Shown: in pieces, positions 55,746-64,000 of the stretch
Layout of the letters: every line of letters begins with the position of its first letter
Numbering within the stretch: the stretch's first letter is position 1
NCBI GenBank assembly: GCA_012295225.1
Contig: WMKK01000010.1
Coordinates: 434,001 to 498,000, forward strand
Direction: 5' to 3'
DNA length: 64,000 nucleotides
From: Ostreococcus mediterraneus
Lineage: Eukaryota > Chlorophyta > Mamiellophyceae > Mamiellales > Bathycoccaceae
The notes under the pieces: generated by a model
Database searches by the model: none
The model's input: the letters and a program-made list of their open reading frames with translations, nothing else
Told to the model about the DNA's origin: nothing
Position numbers and translations under genes: made by a program

Positions 55746-56762
55746 TCATCCCTGTTGGTTCATTCTACTCGCGGCGGCTCGGCTTCGCATATCAGCCGCA
55801 AACGCGGCGATAATAGCATCGCCCAAACCATCCTGCACTAAAAATTCTTGTGAGTCGATCCCGCCGCTATCATCGCCGTCAAATAGGCACCATATATTTT
55901 CAACCACGCTTCGCACGTCTTGCAGATGCTCGACGTCGCTCTGAATACCAAACGTCTTGACGAGCGCGCGCACGACTTCATCCTTCTCTAGCGACCCAGA
56001 TCCGTCTTCATCCCAATACTGGAACCATTTGAATTTCTCAGTCACGTGAGGAACATTTCGGTAATCGCGCATTCGGCCGGAATAGTGCTTTGATACGTAC
56101 TCGAGTAATCCTCCGGGCGTGGCTACGAGCGCCTCCTTGGTCACAAAGCCTTCGCCGAGCGCGTCCCAGCGTTCCCAAATCTTTGGCAAATCATGCGCAA
56201 ACTTTCTCCAATCGATTGGTAACTGCGCTCGAATTATAGAAAGCACCTCGGATTCGCTCAACTTGCCTTGCCCGTTAAAGTCGCACAACCTAAACCATTC
56301 GCTCGCGTCTTCGTTTGGAAAAGGCACCCCGCGCGTGCCCGCGCACGTCGTCCTACAGATGGGACAACTCGCCCCGACTACGGCTAACATTCCTCGCGCG
56401 CAGCGCTCGTGCAAGAAATGCGCACACGTGCGTCGATCATTTTCATCCACAAACACCGCCGTGCGTTCCTTACACAGCGGTTCAAAGCAAATCGAACACT
56501 CCTGATGCTCCTCGCTCACGTGCAACGTCTCGCCCTCATCGCCCCCATCCTCGACGTCATCCTCCCACCACACGCCATCCATCGACCGCCGATTCGCCCG
56601 ACGTCTCTCCTCCTTGGCCAAAATCGTCGCCGTGGCGTCCGCGCGCGAGCGCGAGCGCCCTTTCGGGTTGTATACTCCCGGAATCGCCGGCGCGAAGTGC
56701 TGCCGCTGTTGCACGGAATTCGCATTCGCCGTGTCCGTGGGCACGCGTAACGCGTTCCCCAT
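55746..56762 (-). CDS. Myristoylated RING-finger protein with EF-hands
   Basis: From ATG 56762 (MGNALRVPTDT) the protein has 338 residues. Gly2-Asn is a typical myristoylation context. A RING of C3H2C3 type occupies about residues 85-135 (CSICFEPL...CAHFLHERCARGML...CPICR). Then come EF-hand loops: DFNGQGKLSESE (near 160), DEDGSGSLEKDE (near 265) and DGDDSGGIDSQE (near 310), with a degenerate one near DALGEGFVTKEA. A calcium-regulated, membrane-bound ubiquitin ligase is the natural inference. The frame upstream to 56918 crosses the TTACATTGGTGGCGTCA word, so the inner ATG is preferred. Confidence 0.85.
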   Translation of the reverse strand: MGNALRVPTDTANANSVQQRQHFAPAIPGVYNPKGRSRSRADATATILAKEERRRANRRSMDGVWWEDDVEDGGDEGETLHVSEEHQECSICFEPLCKERTAVFVDENDRRTCAHFLHERCARGMLAVVGASCPICRTTCAGTRGVPFPNEDASEWFRLCDFNGQGKLSESEVLSIIRAQLPIDWRKFAHDLPKIWERWDALGEGFVTKEALVATPGGLLEYVSKHYSGRMRDYRNVPHVTEKFKWFQYWDEDGSGSLEKDEVVRALVKTFGIQSDVEHLQDVRSVVENIWCLFDGDDSGGIDSQEFLVQDGLGDAIIAAFAADMRSRAAASRMNQQG

Positions 56763-57140
56763 CGTCAACGTCGTCGCGCAGCGATGCAAAGACCGTAGGG
56801 CTGTCGGCCAGCGGCGCCGGCGCGCGTCGAGCGGTCGCGCGCGCGCGTGTGTGGGGCGAGAGAGCGACGATTCATCCAACGGTCCGAGTCGCGTGACGCC
56901 ACCAATGTAAGAATTCACCCAGGGGAAACCTCTTCACACCCGCGCGTTCATCGCCGCACACCGCCGCCGTCGCCGATCGCGCGCGACCGAGCGCACATCG
57001 CACGCACGCACATCGTTGTCTGCGCGCATTTACGCCTCGAGCACACGGCACGCGAGGGCGCACGGGCGACGTTTCGGCGTTTGAGCTCGCGCGTGGATTG
57101 ATTTCATTCAAAAGCATCGAGTTCTCGTGCGCGGCTCGCG
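56763..57140. promoter_or_regulatory. Divergent promoter, RING-EF / importin alpha, with the conserved word
   Basis: This 378-bp spacer contains one copy of the TTACATTGGTGGCGTCA word on the minus strand at 56894-56910, 132-148 bp upstream of the RING-EF start. The rest is GC-rich with CG repeats. Confidence 0.5.
56894..56910 (-). promoter_or_regulatory. Conserved promoter word, copy 3
   Basis: The reverse complement reads TTACATTGGTGGCGTCA. Its distance to the RING-EF start is close to that of the copy upstream of GCP2 (121-141 bp). Confidence 0.6.
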
Positions 57141-59023
57141 ATGTCGTTTCGTCCGGGGAGTAAGGCGGATAGCCGTAAGAAGGGGTTTAAGAAGGCGATC
57201 GATGCGGATGAGGCGCGTCGGAAGCGTGAAGGTGCGTGCGAGTGCTACGCTTGGGTGTTCGTTTCGCGTCGGGGAAGGATCTGTGGCGCGGCGTAGGCGG
57301 CGCGCGCGCGGGGGGAGGCGCGGGCGCGGGTGTGTTTGTCTCGGGTGTGTGAAACTAACGCGTGGTGTGGTGTTTACGTGCTTAGATAACATGATTCAGA
57401 TTCGTAAGGATAAGCGTGAAGAGGCTATGTTGAAGAAGCGACGGTGCGTGTGGTCAAAACATTGAGATTTCGCCGTCGAGCGCGAAGACGATGTGCATGA
57501 TTTGTAACGCACGGAGTAGAGCGCGTGCGTGTGTACTGACGTGATTGTGTGTCGTGGCATTTTCACCAAACCATAGGGATGGCGCTGGGGGTAGCGCGCT
57601 TTCGGACTCGTCTGCCATGACGGGTGGTTCCCCGGGCGGGGGTTCGATGCAGAGCAAGCTCGCGCAGTTACCACAGATGTTTGAAGCGTTGAAAAACCCG
57701 GATCCGAACGTACAACTCGAAAGTACGATTGCTTTCCGCAAGTTGCTTTCGATTGAACGCTCTCCGCCTATTGATGAAGTGATTGCCACCGGCGCGACGC
57801 CGTATTTTGTCGAGTTTTTGAAGCGTGAAGATTTCCCAAAGTTGCAGTTTGAAGCCGCTTGGGCGTTGACAAATATCGCGTCTGGTACGAGTGAACACAC
57901 GGCGATCGTCATTGACCACGGTGCTGTGCCGATTTTCGTTCTTTTGTTGGGCTCTGAAAACCCGGATGTTCGCGAGCAAGCTGTGTGGGCGCTCGGTAAC
58001 ATTGCCGGCGACTCGCCTCGTTGCCGTGACATGGTATTGCACGCCAATGCTCTCAATCCGCTTCTCATGCAACTCAACGCCGAAGCGAAGATTCAGATGT
58101 TACGTAACGCCACGTGGACGTTGTCCAACTTTTGCCGCGGTAAGCCGCAGCCTGAATTTAGCCTTTTGCGCGCGGCGCTTCCCGCCCTCGCGCGCTTGGT
58201 CCATTCCAATGATGAGGAAGTGCTTACCGATGCATGCTGGGCTCTTTCCTACCTTAGCGACGGCACGAACGATAAGATCCAAGCCGTCATCGAAGCTGGT
58301 GTGTGCCGCCGATTGGTTGAACTCTTGTCGAGCAATCATCCAAGCGTGTTGATTCCGGCGCTCCGCACGGTTGGTAACATCGTCACTGGCGATGATTATC
58401 AGACGCAAATCATTATCAACTGTGGTGCGTTGAAGTCTTTGCTTGGATTGCTTCAAGGAGATTACAAGAAGAGCATCAAGAAGGAGGCGTGCTGGACGAT
58501 TTCTAATATCACCGCCGGTAACAAGGATCAAATTCAAGGAATTATTGAAGAGTCCATCGTTCCTCCGCTGGTGCATTTGCTCGCCAATGCTGAATTTGAC
58601 ATCAAGAAGGAAGCGGCGTGGGCAATCTCGAACGCCACGAGCGGTGGTACGCACCAGCAAATCAAATTTTTGGTGAGCATGGGTTGCATCAGGCCGTTGT
58701 GCGATTTGATCAGCTGCAGCGACGCGCGAATTGTTACCGTCGCGTTGGAAGGCTTAGAAAATATTCTCAAGGTTGGCGAAGCTGACCGTGGCAGTGAAGA
58801 CGCCCCGAATGTGTATGCTCAAGAAATCGATGAAGCTGACGGCTTGGAGAAGATTGAGGGTTTGCAAAACCACACAAACAACGACATCTACGAAAAGGCT
58901 ATGCGCATTTTGGAGACGTACTTTGGGTTAGAAGACGATGACGCACAAGACTTGCTTCCGGAGGTGCAAGGTAACCAATTCGCGTTCGGCGCGGCAGCTC
59001 CTACGGGCGGGTTTCAGTTTTAG
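57141..59023 (+). CDS. Importin alpha (NLS receptor), three exons
   Basis: The model is join(57141..57231,57386..57443,57577..59023), 531 residues, as expected. Exon 1 encodes the start of the importin-beta-binding domain ([20 protein letters not shown], then [10 protein letters not shown]). Exon 2 adds [20 protein letters not shown]. Exon 3 carries ten armadillo repeats with the W...N ladder (for example [52 protein letters not shown]) and a C-terminal acidic, Phe/Gly-containing tail. Introns are 154 and 133 nt. Donors are GTGCGT and branch sites are ACTAAC (A at 57358) and ACTGAC (A at 57538). The receptor links NLS cargo to importin beta. Confidence 0.96.
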
Positions 59024-59353
59024 ACTGCATTAATATGTTGGACACACACACATGTACACGTGCCGCGTTGCGGTTTACCAAACGCGCGACGCAGATGTAT
59101 ATGTTTAGGCACTCGCGATCATCGCGCCTTTAAACGGCGCGTGGCGCGTGTAATGAACACAATGATAACATCGATACCATCGAAATCATCGCACTCGGCG
59201 CGTTCGCGTGTTTGTATGCGAGTCAGGCGAGCGCTGTACTACAGCTAAATGCAGCGGCTGCAGACGGAGGAGGGGAAGTAAACACCATCTTCTTTCAAAA
59301 GCCTTCATACTTGCGCGCGCGCATCGCGTCTCGTGATCGCGCCGTCGCNCAGT
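59024..59353. other. Intergenic region, 330 bp
   Basis: Spacer between two plus-strand genes. Contains ATCGAT/ATCATCG short repeats near 59160-59190 and one unread base at 59349. No gene recognised. Confidence 0.45.
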
Positions 59354-61627
59354 ATGACGCATACCGATGCATTGCTTTGCGTGCGCCGTCGCGTCGGCGT
59401 CCTCGTCGCCGTCTTCGTCGCGTACGCGTGTCTATTTGCCGCCGTCGCTCGCGCTGATGACGCAGCCGTGCGTTGGCAGCTCACGACGCTTCGGTCGGTG
59501 ACGACGTCGGCGACGACGGATGGTGGGTACGCGCGCGAGGTGTCGTTCACGATCACGGCGCTCGACCTCACGTACGACGTTCGGGCGTCGATCAACGAGG
59601 GGTTGGTTGGTGTGAACTTTAGCGCAAAGCGACAGCTGTCGCCCGAGCGCCGGCGTCGGTTGTTAAGCGCGTCGAGCGACGTGGAGGTCACCGAGATTGC
59701 GAACGATGCGTTTGAGGTTGTGCATGAGAACGCGCCTCGTTCGTTGACGCGCTGTCAATATTCGGGCGTCGTGGAGAACGTGGCGGCGAAGACGTCTGTG
59801 GTTGCGGCGTTGTGCGACAATTTCATCAAAGGCCAAATCATCGTGCCAAATGCCAGTCTCGCGTTCGCGCAAGTGAGCGAGGCAGACGCTGGGGCGTACC
59901 TCGCATCAGCGACGTTGCCTGCGGGTCTGGATCCGTTGGAATACGTGGTGTTGAATGTGACCACATTTGAGACACACCGCGGTGGCGCCATCGATACGCC
60001 TCGCGTTGTTGGTGCTGACGCCCTGAAATTCAAGGACTTGGACGGGAATGTCGTGGACGCCTCTCGTGTCAAGCAGTCATCACCGCCGGCGACGCCGGTA
60101 AGCGGGCGTAAGCTTCTCGTGAGCTCTGCACCGCGCTATTTGGAAGTTATTGCAGTNAATGACAAAGCGCGCTGCGACCAATTTTATGGAGACGTCAACG
60201 CTCTTGAGGCTGACACTCTGTTCGTGATCAATGTTGTCAACTCCGTGTACTCGAGCGCGTTCTCGCCCACTATCTCTATCATTTTACGTGACATCATCTC
60301 GTTCACGACGACAGACCCTTACGTTTTAAACTGGTCCACTTACGAAGGGGAAGAATCTGCGGACGAGATATTGACTGACATCAATGAATGGCGAGCGTTA
60401 AACTATGACGCATTGACATCACACGATGTCATGCACTTATTCTCTGGATTGGATTTCGACGGAGGTACGATTGGCTTGGCACGACAGTACCGCTCAAGGG
60501 TGTCAAGTAGCGCATGCGATGAAGGTCAGTATTGCTCGTCTGTTGGATTGGATTACTGTGCGGTGGATGACGGCGGAAATATTATTGGGTGCTGCTTGTG
60601 GGCGACGTCAATTTCACAAGTTTGGGCAACGAGTTCACAGCGCGACGCGATAACAGTTGCACACGAAATCGGTCACCAACTTGGGTTTTCTCACGACTAC
60701 GACGACAGCGATGGGTGTGCCGAATCGGGAGATATCATGGCTTGGCAGAGTACCTACGAAGTCGAAGTTGATTGGAGTTCGTGTACGAATGCAGAATACT
60801 TGGCGAAAATTGATAGCGCCTATCACACGTGCTTGCTCGCCGCGGACACGACGGCAACGTCGGTGTGCGGCAACGGCATCGTCGAGGCTGGCGAAGAATG
60901 TGACTGCCCCGATAANGACTGCACGTGCTACGACAACTGCTGCGACGGCGCGACGTGCAGGTTACTTTCAAACTCGACGTGGTCTGCGGAATGTTCGGCT
61001 GTCGACGGCTGCTGCGACGAAACGACGTGCACAATTAAGGCTGCGAACACCGTGTGTCGCGCTGCGGAAAGCGNGTGCGACACGCAAGAAGTGTGCGATG
61101 GCACTTTCAAGTCGTGCCCTGCTGACTCATACCTTGCGTACGGCACGGCGTGTACCGATGCCAATGGTGACCGAGGCTCGTGCTGGAACAACGAGTGCCG
61201 CAATCGTGACTTCCAATGTCAGCGCGTAAGTGAAGGAACTCTCTTCGGTGGCGCTCGAGCAAGTACTACATGTTCTGCGACCTACAGTGTCGGGCTGTCT
61301 ACGTCGTGTTCATCAGGCAATCAAGATTGGTTCTGCTTTGGCGCTGACAACTCGTGTAGCGCGTCGGAGTATTCGGTTTCGGGCTTGGATGCTCCTCTCG
61401 GCTTTCCGTGCAGCACCGCGGTTTCGGGCGTGTATCCGAGCGTTTGCGATAACGATGGCGCGTGCGTGTCGTTAAGTTCCGTCATGCCGACCCACGTCGC
61501 ACCGTTAGCTGAATCCTCGAGCCAACGCCAGCGGACGTGTGAACCGTCGTCGAGTACGTCGCTCATGCGCTTCGGCACTTTTATTTTGTCCTTGTCTTTC
61601 GCGACGTTGATTGCGATTTTCATCTAA
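59354..61627 (+). CDS. ADAM-type (reprolysin, M12B) zinc metalloprotease with disintegrin-like Cys-rich region
   Basis: From ATG 59354 the 757-residue protein has a signal peptide (VGVLVAVFVAYACLFAAVARA) and a prodomain to about residue 250. The catalytic domain follows, with HEIGHQLGFSHD near residue 435 (HExxHxxGxxHD, with the reprolysin Asp) and a Met-turn SGDIMAW. A disintegrin-like module starts CGNGIVEAGEECDCPD and continues with many Cys; an ADAM Cys-rich-like part with VCDGTFKSCPAD follows. The last 20 residues are hydrophobic (FGTFILSLSFATLIAIFI), so a membrane or GPI anchor is likely. The real start is the ATG, since the frame begins at a GTG. Three unread bases lie inside the gene. 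Confidence 0.9.
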   Translation: MTHTDALLCVRRRVGVLVAVFVAYACLFAAVARADDAAVRWQLTTLRSVTTSATTDGGYAREVSFTITALDLTYDVRASINEGLVGVNFSAKRQLSPERRRRLLSASSDVEVTEIANDAFEVVHENAPRSLTRCQYSGVVENVAAKTSVVAALCDNFIKGQIIVPNASLAFAQVSEADAGAYLASATLPAGLDPLEYVVLNVTTFETHRGGAIDTPRVVGADALKFKDLDGNVVDASRVKQSSPPATPVSGRKLLVSSAPRYLEVIAXNDKARCDQFYGDVNALEADTLFVINVVNSVYSSAFSPTISIILRDIISFTTTDPYVLNWSTYEGEESADEILTDINEWRALNYDALTSHDVMHLFSGLDFDGGTIGLARQYRSRVSSSACDEGQYCSSVGLDYCAVDDGGNIIGCCLWATSISQVWATSSQRDAITVAHEIGHQLGFSHDYDDSDGCAESGDIMAWQSTYEVEVDWSSCTNAEYLAKIDSAYHTCLLAADTTATSVCGNGIVEAGEECDCPDXDCTCYDNCCDGATCRLLSNSTWSAECSAVDGCCDETTCTIKAANTVCRAAESXCDTQEVCDGTFKSCPADSYLAYGTACTDANGDRGSCWNNECRNRDFQCQRVSEGTLFGGARASTTCSATYSVGLSTSCSSGNQDWFCFGADNSCSASEYSVSGLDAPLGFPCSTAVSGVYPSVCDNDGACVSLSSVMPTHVAPLAESSSQRQRTCEPSSSTSLMRFGTFILSLSFATLIAIFI

Positions 61628-61765
61628 TTCCTTACCGGTACAAGTATTAATTGTATTTGCTGCGATATGTGCAAATGCGTTAGAATGCTATAGTGTTGTT
61701 GTATTATCATGCACAGGAATGACTCGACGCCTACTTCTACTTGATCGCTATTGGAGCGCGTCGTT
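61628..61765. other. Convergent spacer
   Basis: 138 bp between the ADAM-type gene and the COMT-type gene. No other feature. Confidence 0.4.
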
Positions 61766-62656
61766 TCAGAGCTTTACGGAAACGCTCAACGCGTCCTTTT
61801 GCGATTCCCAATTCTCATTCCATACTTGATCGTACTCGAACATCGCCTCTATCAATCGCGTGTCATAACGTCCGGCCGCGCTGTCTACGTACTCTAACCA
61901 ACCAGGCGCACCTGGATATATCACGTTATCAGCCACGACGGTTGTCCCGCGAACGACGACGCCCGCGTCCTCGTAAAGTTTCAAGTCTGGTAAATACCTC
62001 TCTTTGGCGTGATCGAGAAATAGAACATCCACCCCCACGCCCGCGCCCTGCCCGATGACGCCTTCTACGAAATCTTTCACGGTCCCAACCGCTGCGCTTC
62101 CCGCCGCGGTGACGACGGTGACTTTATCGCTCAACGAAGCGAAATCCAAAGCCCAACGCGCGACGTCGGCGTGCCTGGGCTCAAACTCAATGCACATCAT
62201 GCGCCCACCGTCGCGCAGGCCCGAGGCGGTTGAAATCGCAGAGTAGCCTAAAAACGTCCCGATTTCAACCACGGTCATCGGATCTCGCGCGCGCAAGACT
62301 TCGGCGTACTTGGCTGTCTTTTCGTTCCCGAGCGAGTATTGTGGATAGTACTCTCGCCACAGGTCGTACGCTTTAAGCACGCTCGCGGGATCGCCCCGCG
62401 TCGCGTTCGCCTCGACGAAAGGGATGATATCACTCGGCTTACTGTACGGCCATTTGGCGTAAAAGTCGCCGGAATCGATGGGCGCGGCGCGCGAGGCGCG
62501 CGGTCCCGCGAAGGCGAACGCCGCGAGCCCTACGACGTCGAGCGTAAAGTCTCGACGACGGAGCGCTCGCGAAGGTTGACAGGCGGACTCGCGAGCGTTC
62601 GATGTGGAGCACTGCGACGCCGCCACGGGTGTCGTCGCCGCGGCGGAGGTGCGCAT
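61766..62656 (-). CDS. Catechol O-methyltransferase-type SAM enzyme behind a thylakoid-like signal
   Basis: The 296-residue protein has a Ser/Ala-rich leader. Then comes RALRRRDFTLDVVGLAAFAF and ASRAAP, a twin-arginine-like signal with an A-x-A cleavage site. The catalytic domain is COMT-like: KTAKYAEVLRARDPMTVVEIGTF, LGYSAI, MCIEFEPRHADVARWA, LFLDHAKERYLPDL (Mg and SAM region) and TTVVADNVIYPGAPGWLEYV. COMT methylates catechol-type hydroxyls using Mg. The leader suggests a plastid, possibly lumenal, location. It is 79 bp downstream of the PRMT5-like frame's end on the same strand, but with no functional link visible. Confidence 0.88.
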   Translation of the reverse strand: MRTSAAATTPVAASQCSTSNARESACQPSRALRRRDFTLDVVGLAAFAFAGPRASRAAPIDSGDFYAKWPYSKPSDIIPFVEANATRGDPASVLKAYDLWREYYPQYSLGNEKTAKYAEVLRARDPMTVVEIGTFLGYSAISTASGLRDGGRMMCIEFEPRHADVARWALDFASLSDKVTVVTAAGSAAVGTVKDFVEGVIGQGAGVGVDVLFLDHAKERYLPDLKLYEDAGVVVRGTTVVADNVIYPGAPGWLEYVDSAAGRYDTRLIEAMFEYDQVWNENWESQKDALSVSVKL

Positions 62657-62735
62657 AGATGAGTATACGATCGCGACGACTTTTGGAGGCGTTTGGCTAT
62701 CACACGCGTCTTTTCACGTCGCGCGCGCGGTCGAG

Positions 62736-64000
62736 CTAAAGACCAATCCAATACGACCGACCATTGACGTTGTGTATAGGGCCGTGCGTGGGTGACTCAA
62801 GGAGCCATTCATACCACATTTTATGCGCATCGACGCGGCGCCAGAGATGGAGTGCGATGCGCTCGCCCGAGCGCGCGAGCACCGGCTCGCGAATGGGAAA
62901 GTACATCGGGAACCAGCTAAACATGGGCTCTCCCGTCGGACCCAATGTGTGATTGTGCGGATGAATGCTACATCGCACGGTGCCCGACTGGCCCGAGTAT
63001 AACAACGCGTCGAAGTACCCCGCGAAGCCGTGAATCGTGGCGCTATGCGTGGTTTCAAAATCAACCGTGACGTAGCGTTCGTTGCTCGGCATTTGCTTGT
63101 TTGGATGCGAAAACGTCCACACGCTTTTGGGCTCGGCGATGCGATGCACGCGATGAAACTGCACGACGTATGGCGTTTCCATGTGTTCACGATCTTTATA
63201 TACCTTCGCGCCGGTGTGCAACTTGGCTGCGGTCACGGGCGCGACGAAGGATTCGTACTCAGCCGGAATGCTCACGCCGCCCTCCTTGAGCATCCACATC
63301 GCCCCATCCAAGCATTCCGGGCTCAATTCGTTGTCACCAAAGCTACCTAACAACTCACTGACTATGATATCTGCTTTGACATCACCTAAGTTGCTCGAGC
63401 GCATGTCGCCCGGGCACACGAATACTTTTCCGCGCCATTCGTCGCTTTGCGCGAGATGTTGCAGCGTGACGACGGCGTTTGGATTCTTTTCAATCGCATA
63501 CACGATTATATTTCGCCGCGCCGCATTCGCCGCACGAAGCGAAGCGCGCACTAAAGGCCCGCGTCCGGCGCCGACAACCATGACGACTGCGTCGTCGCCT
63601 TCTCGAACGCCATCGAGGAGCGCAAGACGCACCGCTTCTTCGTATTGGTTGTACTTGCTCGCGTCCTTCTCAAACGTTTCATACGTCACGCTCTCCAAGT
63701 TATCCATCAACGGCTGCAGCGGGGCTTGTAAATAGTCTCTATACGGTATCTCAATGAGCGCCTGCTCGGTGAGCGCGTCGATACCGCGGAACAAGTATAC
63801 GAGATACTCCCAATACAATCGCATCGGATGCGCATCCGCATCCGCGACGCGCGACGCGTCACCCTCCACGTCGCGCGGCGCTATGCAACGCAGTCGCTCA
63901 AAATCTCTGGATGATGAATCGATATCACTCAAAATAACCTGCACGTTACGCGTGAACATCTCTCGAATGAACGCCTGAGTCTCCTTTGGCAATACGGGAA
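62736..64000 (-). CDS. PRMT5-type protein arginine methyltransferase, cut by the right edge
   Basis: This is the C-terminal part of a PRMT5 (symmetric dimethylarginine) enzyme, 420 residues in the window, with the 5' part beyond the edge. PRMT5 landmarks are TYETFEKDASKYNQYEEAV with the Phe typical of type II activity, SAM motif I VMVVGAGRGPLV, the double-E loop SELLGSFGDNELSPECLDG, and the C-terminal beta-barrel through NGRSYWIGL at the stop. PRMT5 methylates histones and Sm proteins. An in-frame alternative initiator at 63992 is not a real start. Confidence 0.95.
   Translation of the reverse strand, partial: PVLPKETQAFIREMFTRNVQVILSDIDSSSRDFERLRCIAPRDVEGDASRVADADAHPMRLYWEYLVYLFRGIDALTEQALIEIPYRDYLQAPLQPLMDNLESVTYETFEKDASKYNQYEEAVRLALLDGVREGDDAVVMVVGAGRGPLVRASLRAANAARRNIIVYAIEKNPNAVVTLQHLAQSDEWRGKVFVCPGDMRSSNLGDVKADIIVSELLGSFGDNELSPECLDGAMWMLKEGGVSIPAEYESFVAPVTAAKLHTGAKVYKDREHMETPYVVQFHRVHRIAEPKSVWTFSHPNKQMPSNERYVTVDFETTHSATIHGFAGYFDALLYSGQSGTVRCSIHPHNHTLGPTGEPMFSWFPMYFPIREPVLARSGERIALHLWRRVDAHKMWYEWLLESPTHGPIHNVNGRSYWIGL

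Overview
The window is nuclear DNA from a very compact, GC-rich unicellular green alga of the Mamiellales, most like Ostreococcus. The evidence is eukaryotic genes with plastid transit peptides (FabD, NFU, MEX1, FAD4-like, SET methyltransferase, EttA), a starch/maltose transporter, cytosolic ribosomal proteins eL18 and eS7, importin alpha, PDAT and a GCP2-type gamma-tubulin component. About 42 genes fit in 64 kb with spacers often under 200 bp. Most are single exons. Ten short introns can be placed, all near 5' ends, with GTRCGY donors and a CTRAC branch site. The species call is inference from gene content and architecture; no marker rRNA is present.

Layout. 1-15 kb: M3-peptidase-like start (cut by the edge), PQ-loop membrane protein, 5-formyl-THF cyclo-ligase, METTL6-like tRNA methyltransferase, APS kinase, a short retroelement-related repeat, a VDAC-like porin, a myristoylated coiled-coil protein, an exonuclease-RecG fusion, plastid FabD and a GIY-YIG-like/NFU protein. 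15-31 kb: ankyrin-DHHC acyltransferase, two plastid-type unknowns, BRAP2 ubiquitin ligase, a 123-bp inverted repeat around a CCCATCGAT array, SURF6, GCP2, eL18, MEX1, a SET methyltransferase and eS7. 31.5-34.4 kb: a gag-protease retroelement with an assembly gap. 34.5-49.7 kb: EttA-type ABC-F, PDAT, FAD4-like desaturase, ankyrin protein, signal peptide peptidase, REEP/HVA22, TPR, EF-hand, SEH1-like, CCNDBP1-like, a plastid membrane protein and a GNAT-like protein. 49.8-64 kb: an unknown, DPH6 with two Rid domains, a Tat-signal coiled-coil protein, RING-EF-hand protein, importin alpha, an ADAM-type metalloprotease, a COMT-type methyltransferase and PRMT5 (cut by the edge).

There is no operon-like pathway. 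Recurring themes are plastid function (lipid synthesis and desaturation, Fe-S assembly, maltose export, translation control, DNA repair) and housekeeping information processing. Genes are often divergent pairs sharing 40-400 bp promoters.

The most interesting signals are: the exonuclease-RecG fusion with a spliced leader exon; the uniform intron branch site; the 122/123 inverted repeat between BRAP2 and SURF6; a 17-21 bp word, TTACATTGGTGGCGTCA, recurring in several promoters and at the end of the retroelement; a GIY-YIG-like/NFU fusion; and a COMT-type enzyme behind a thylakoid Tat-like signal. I saw no tRNA, rRNA or CRISPR array.
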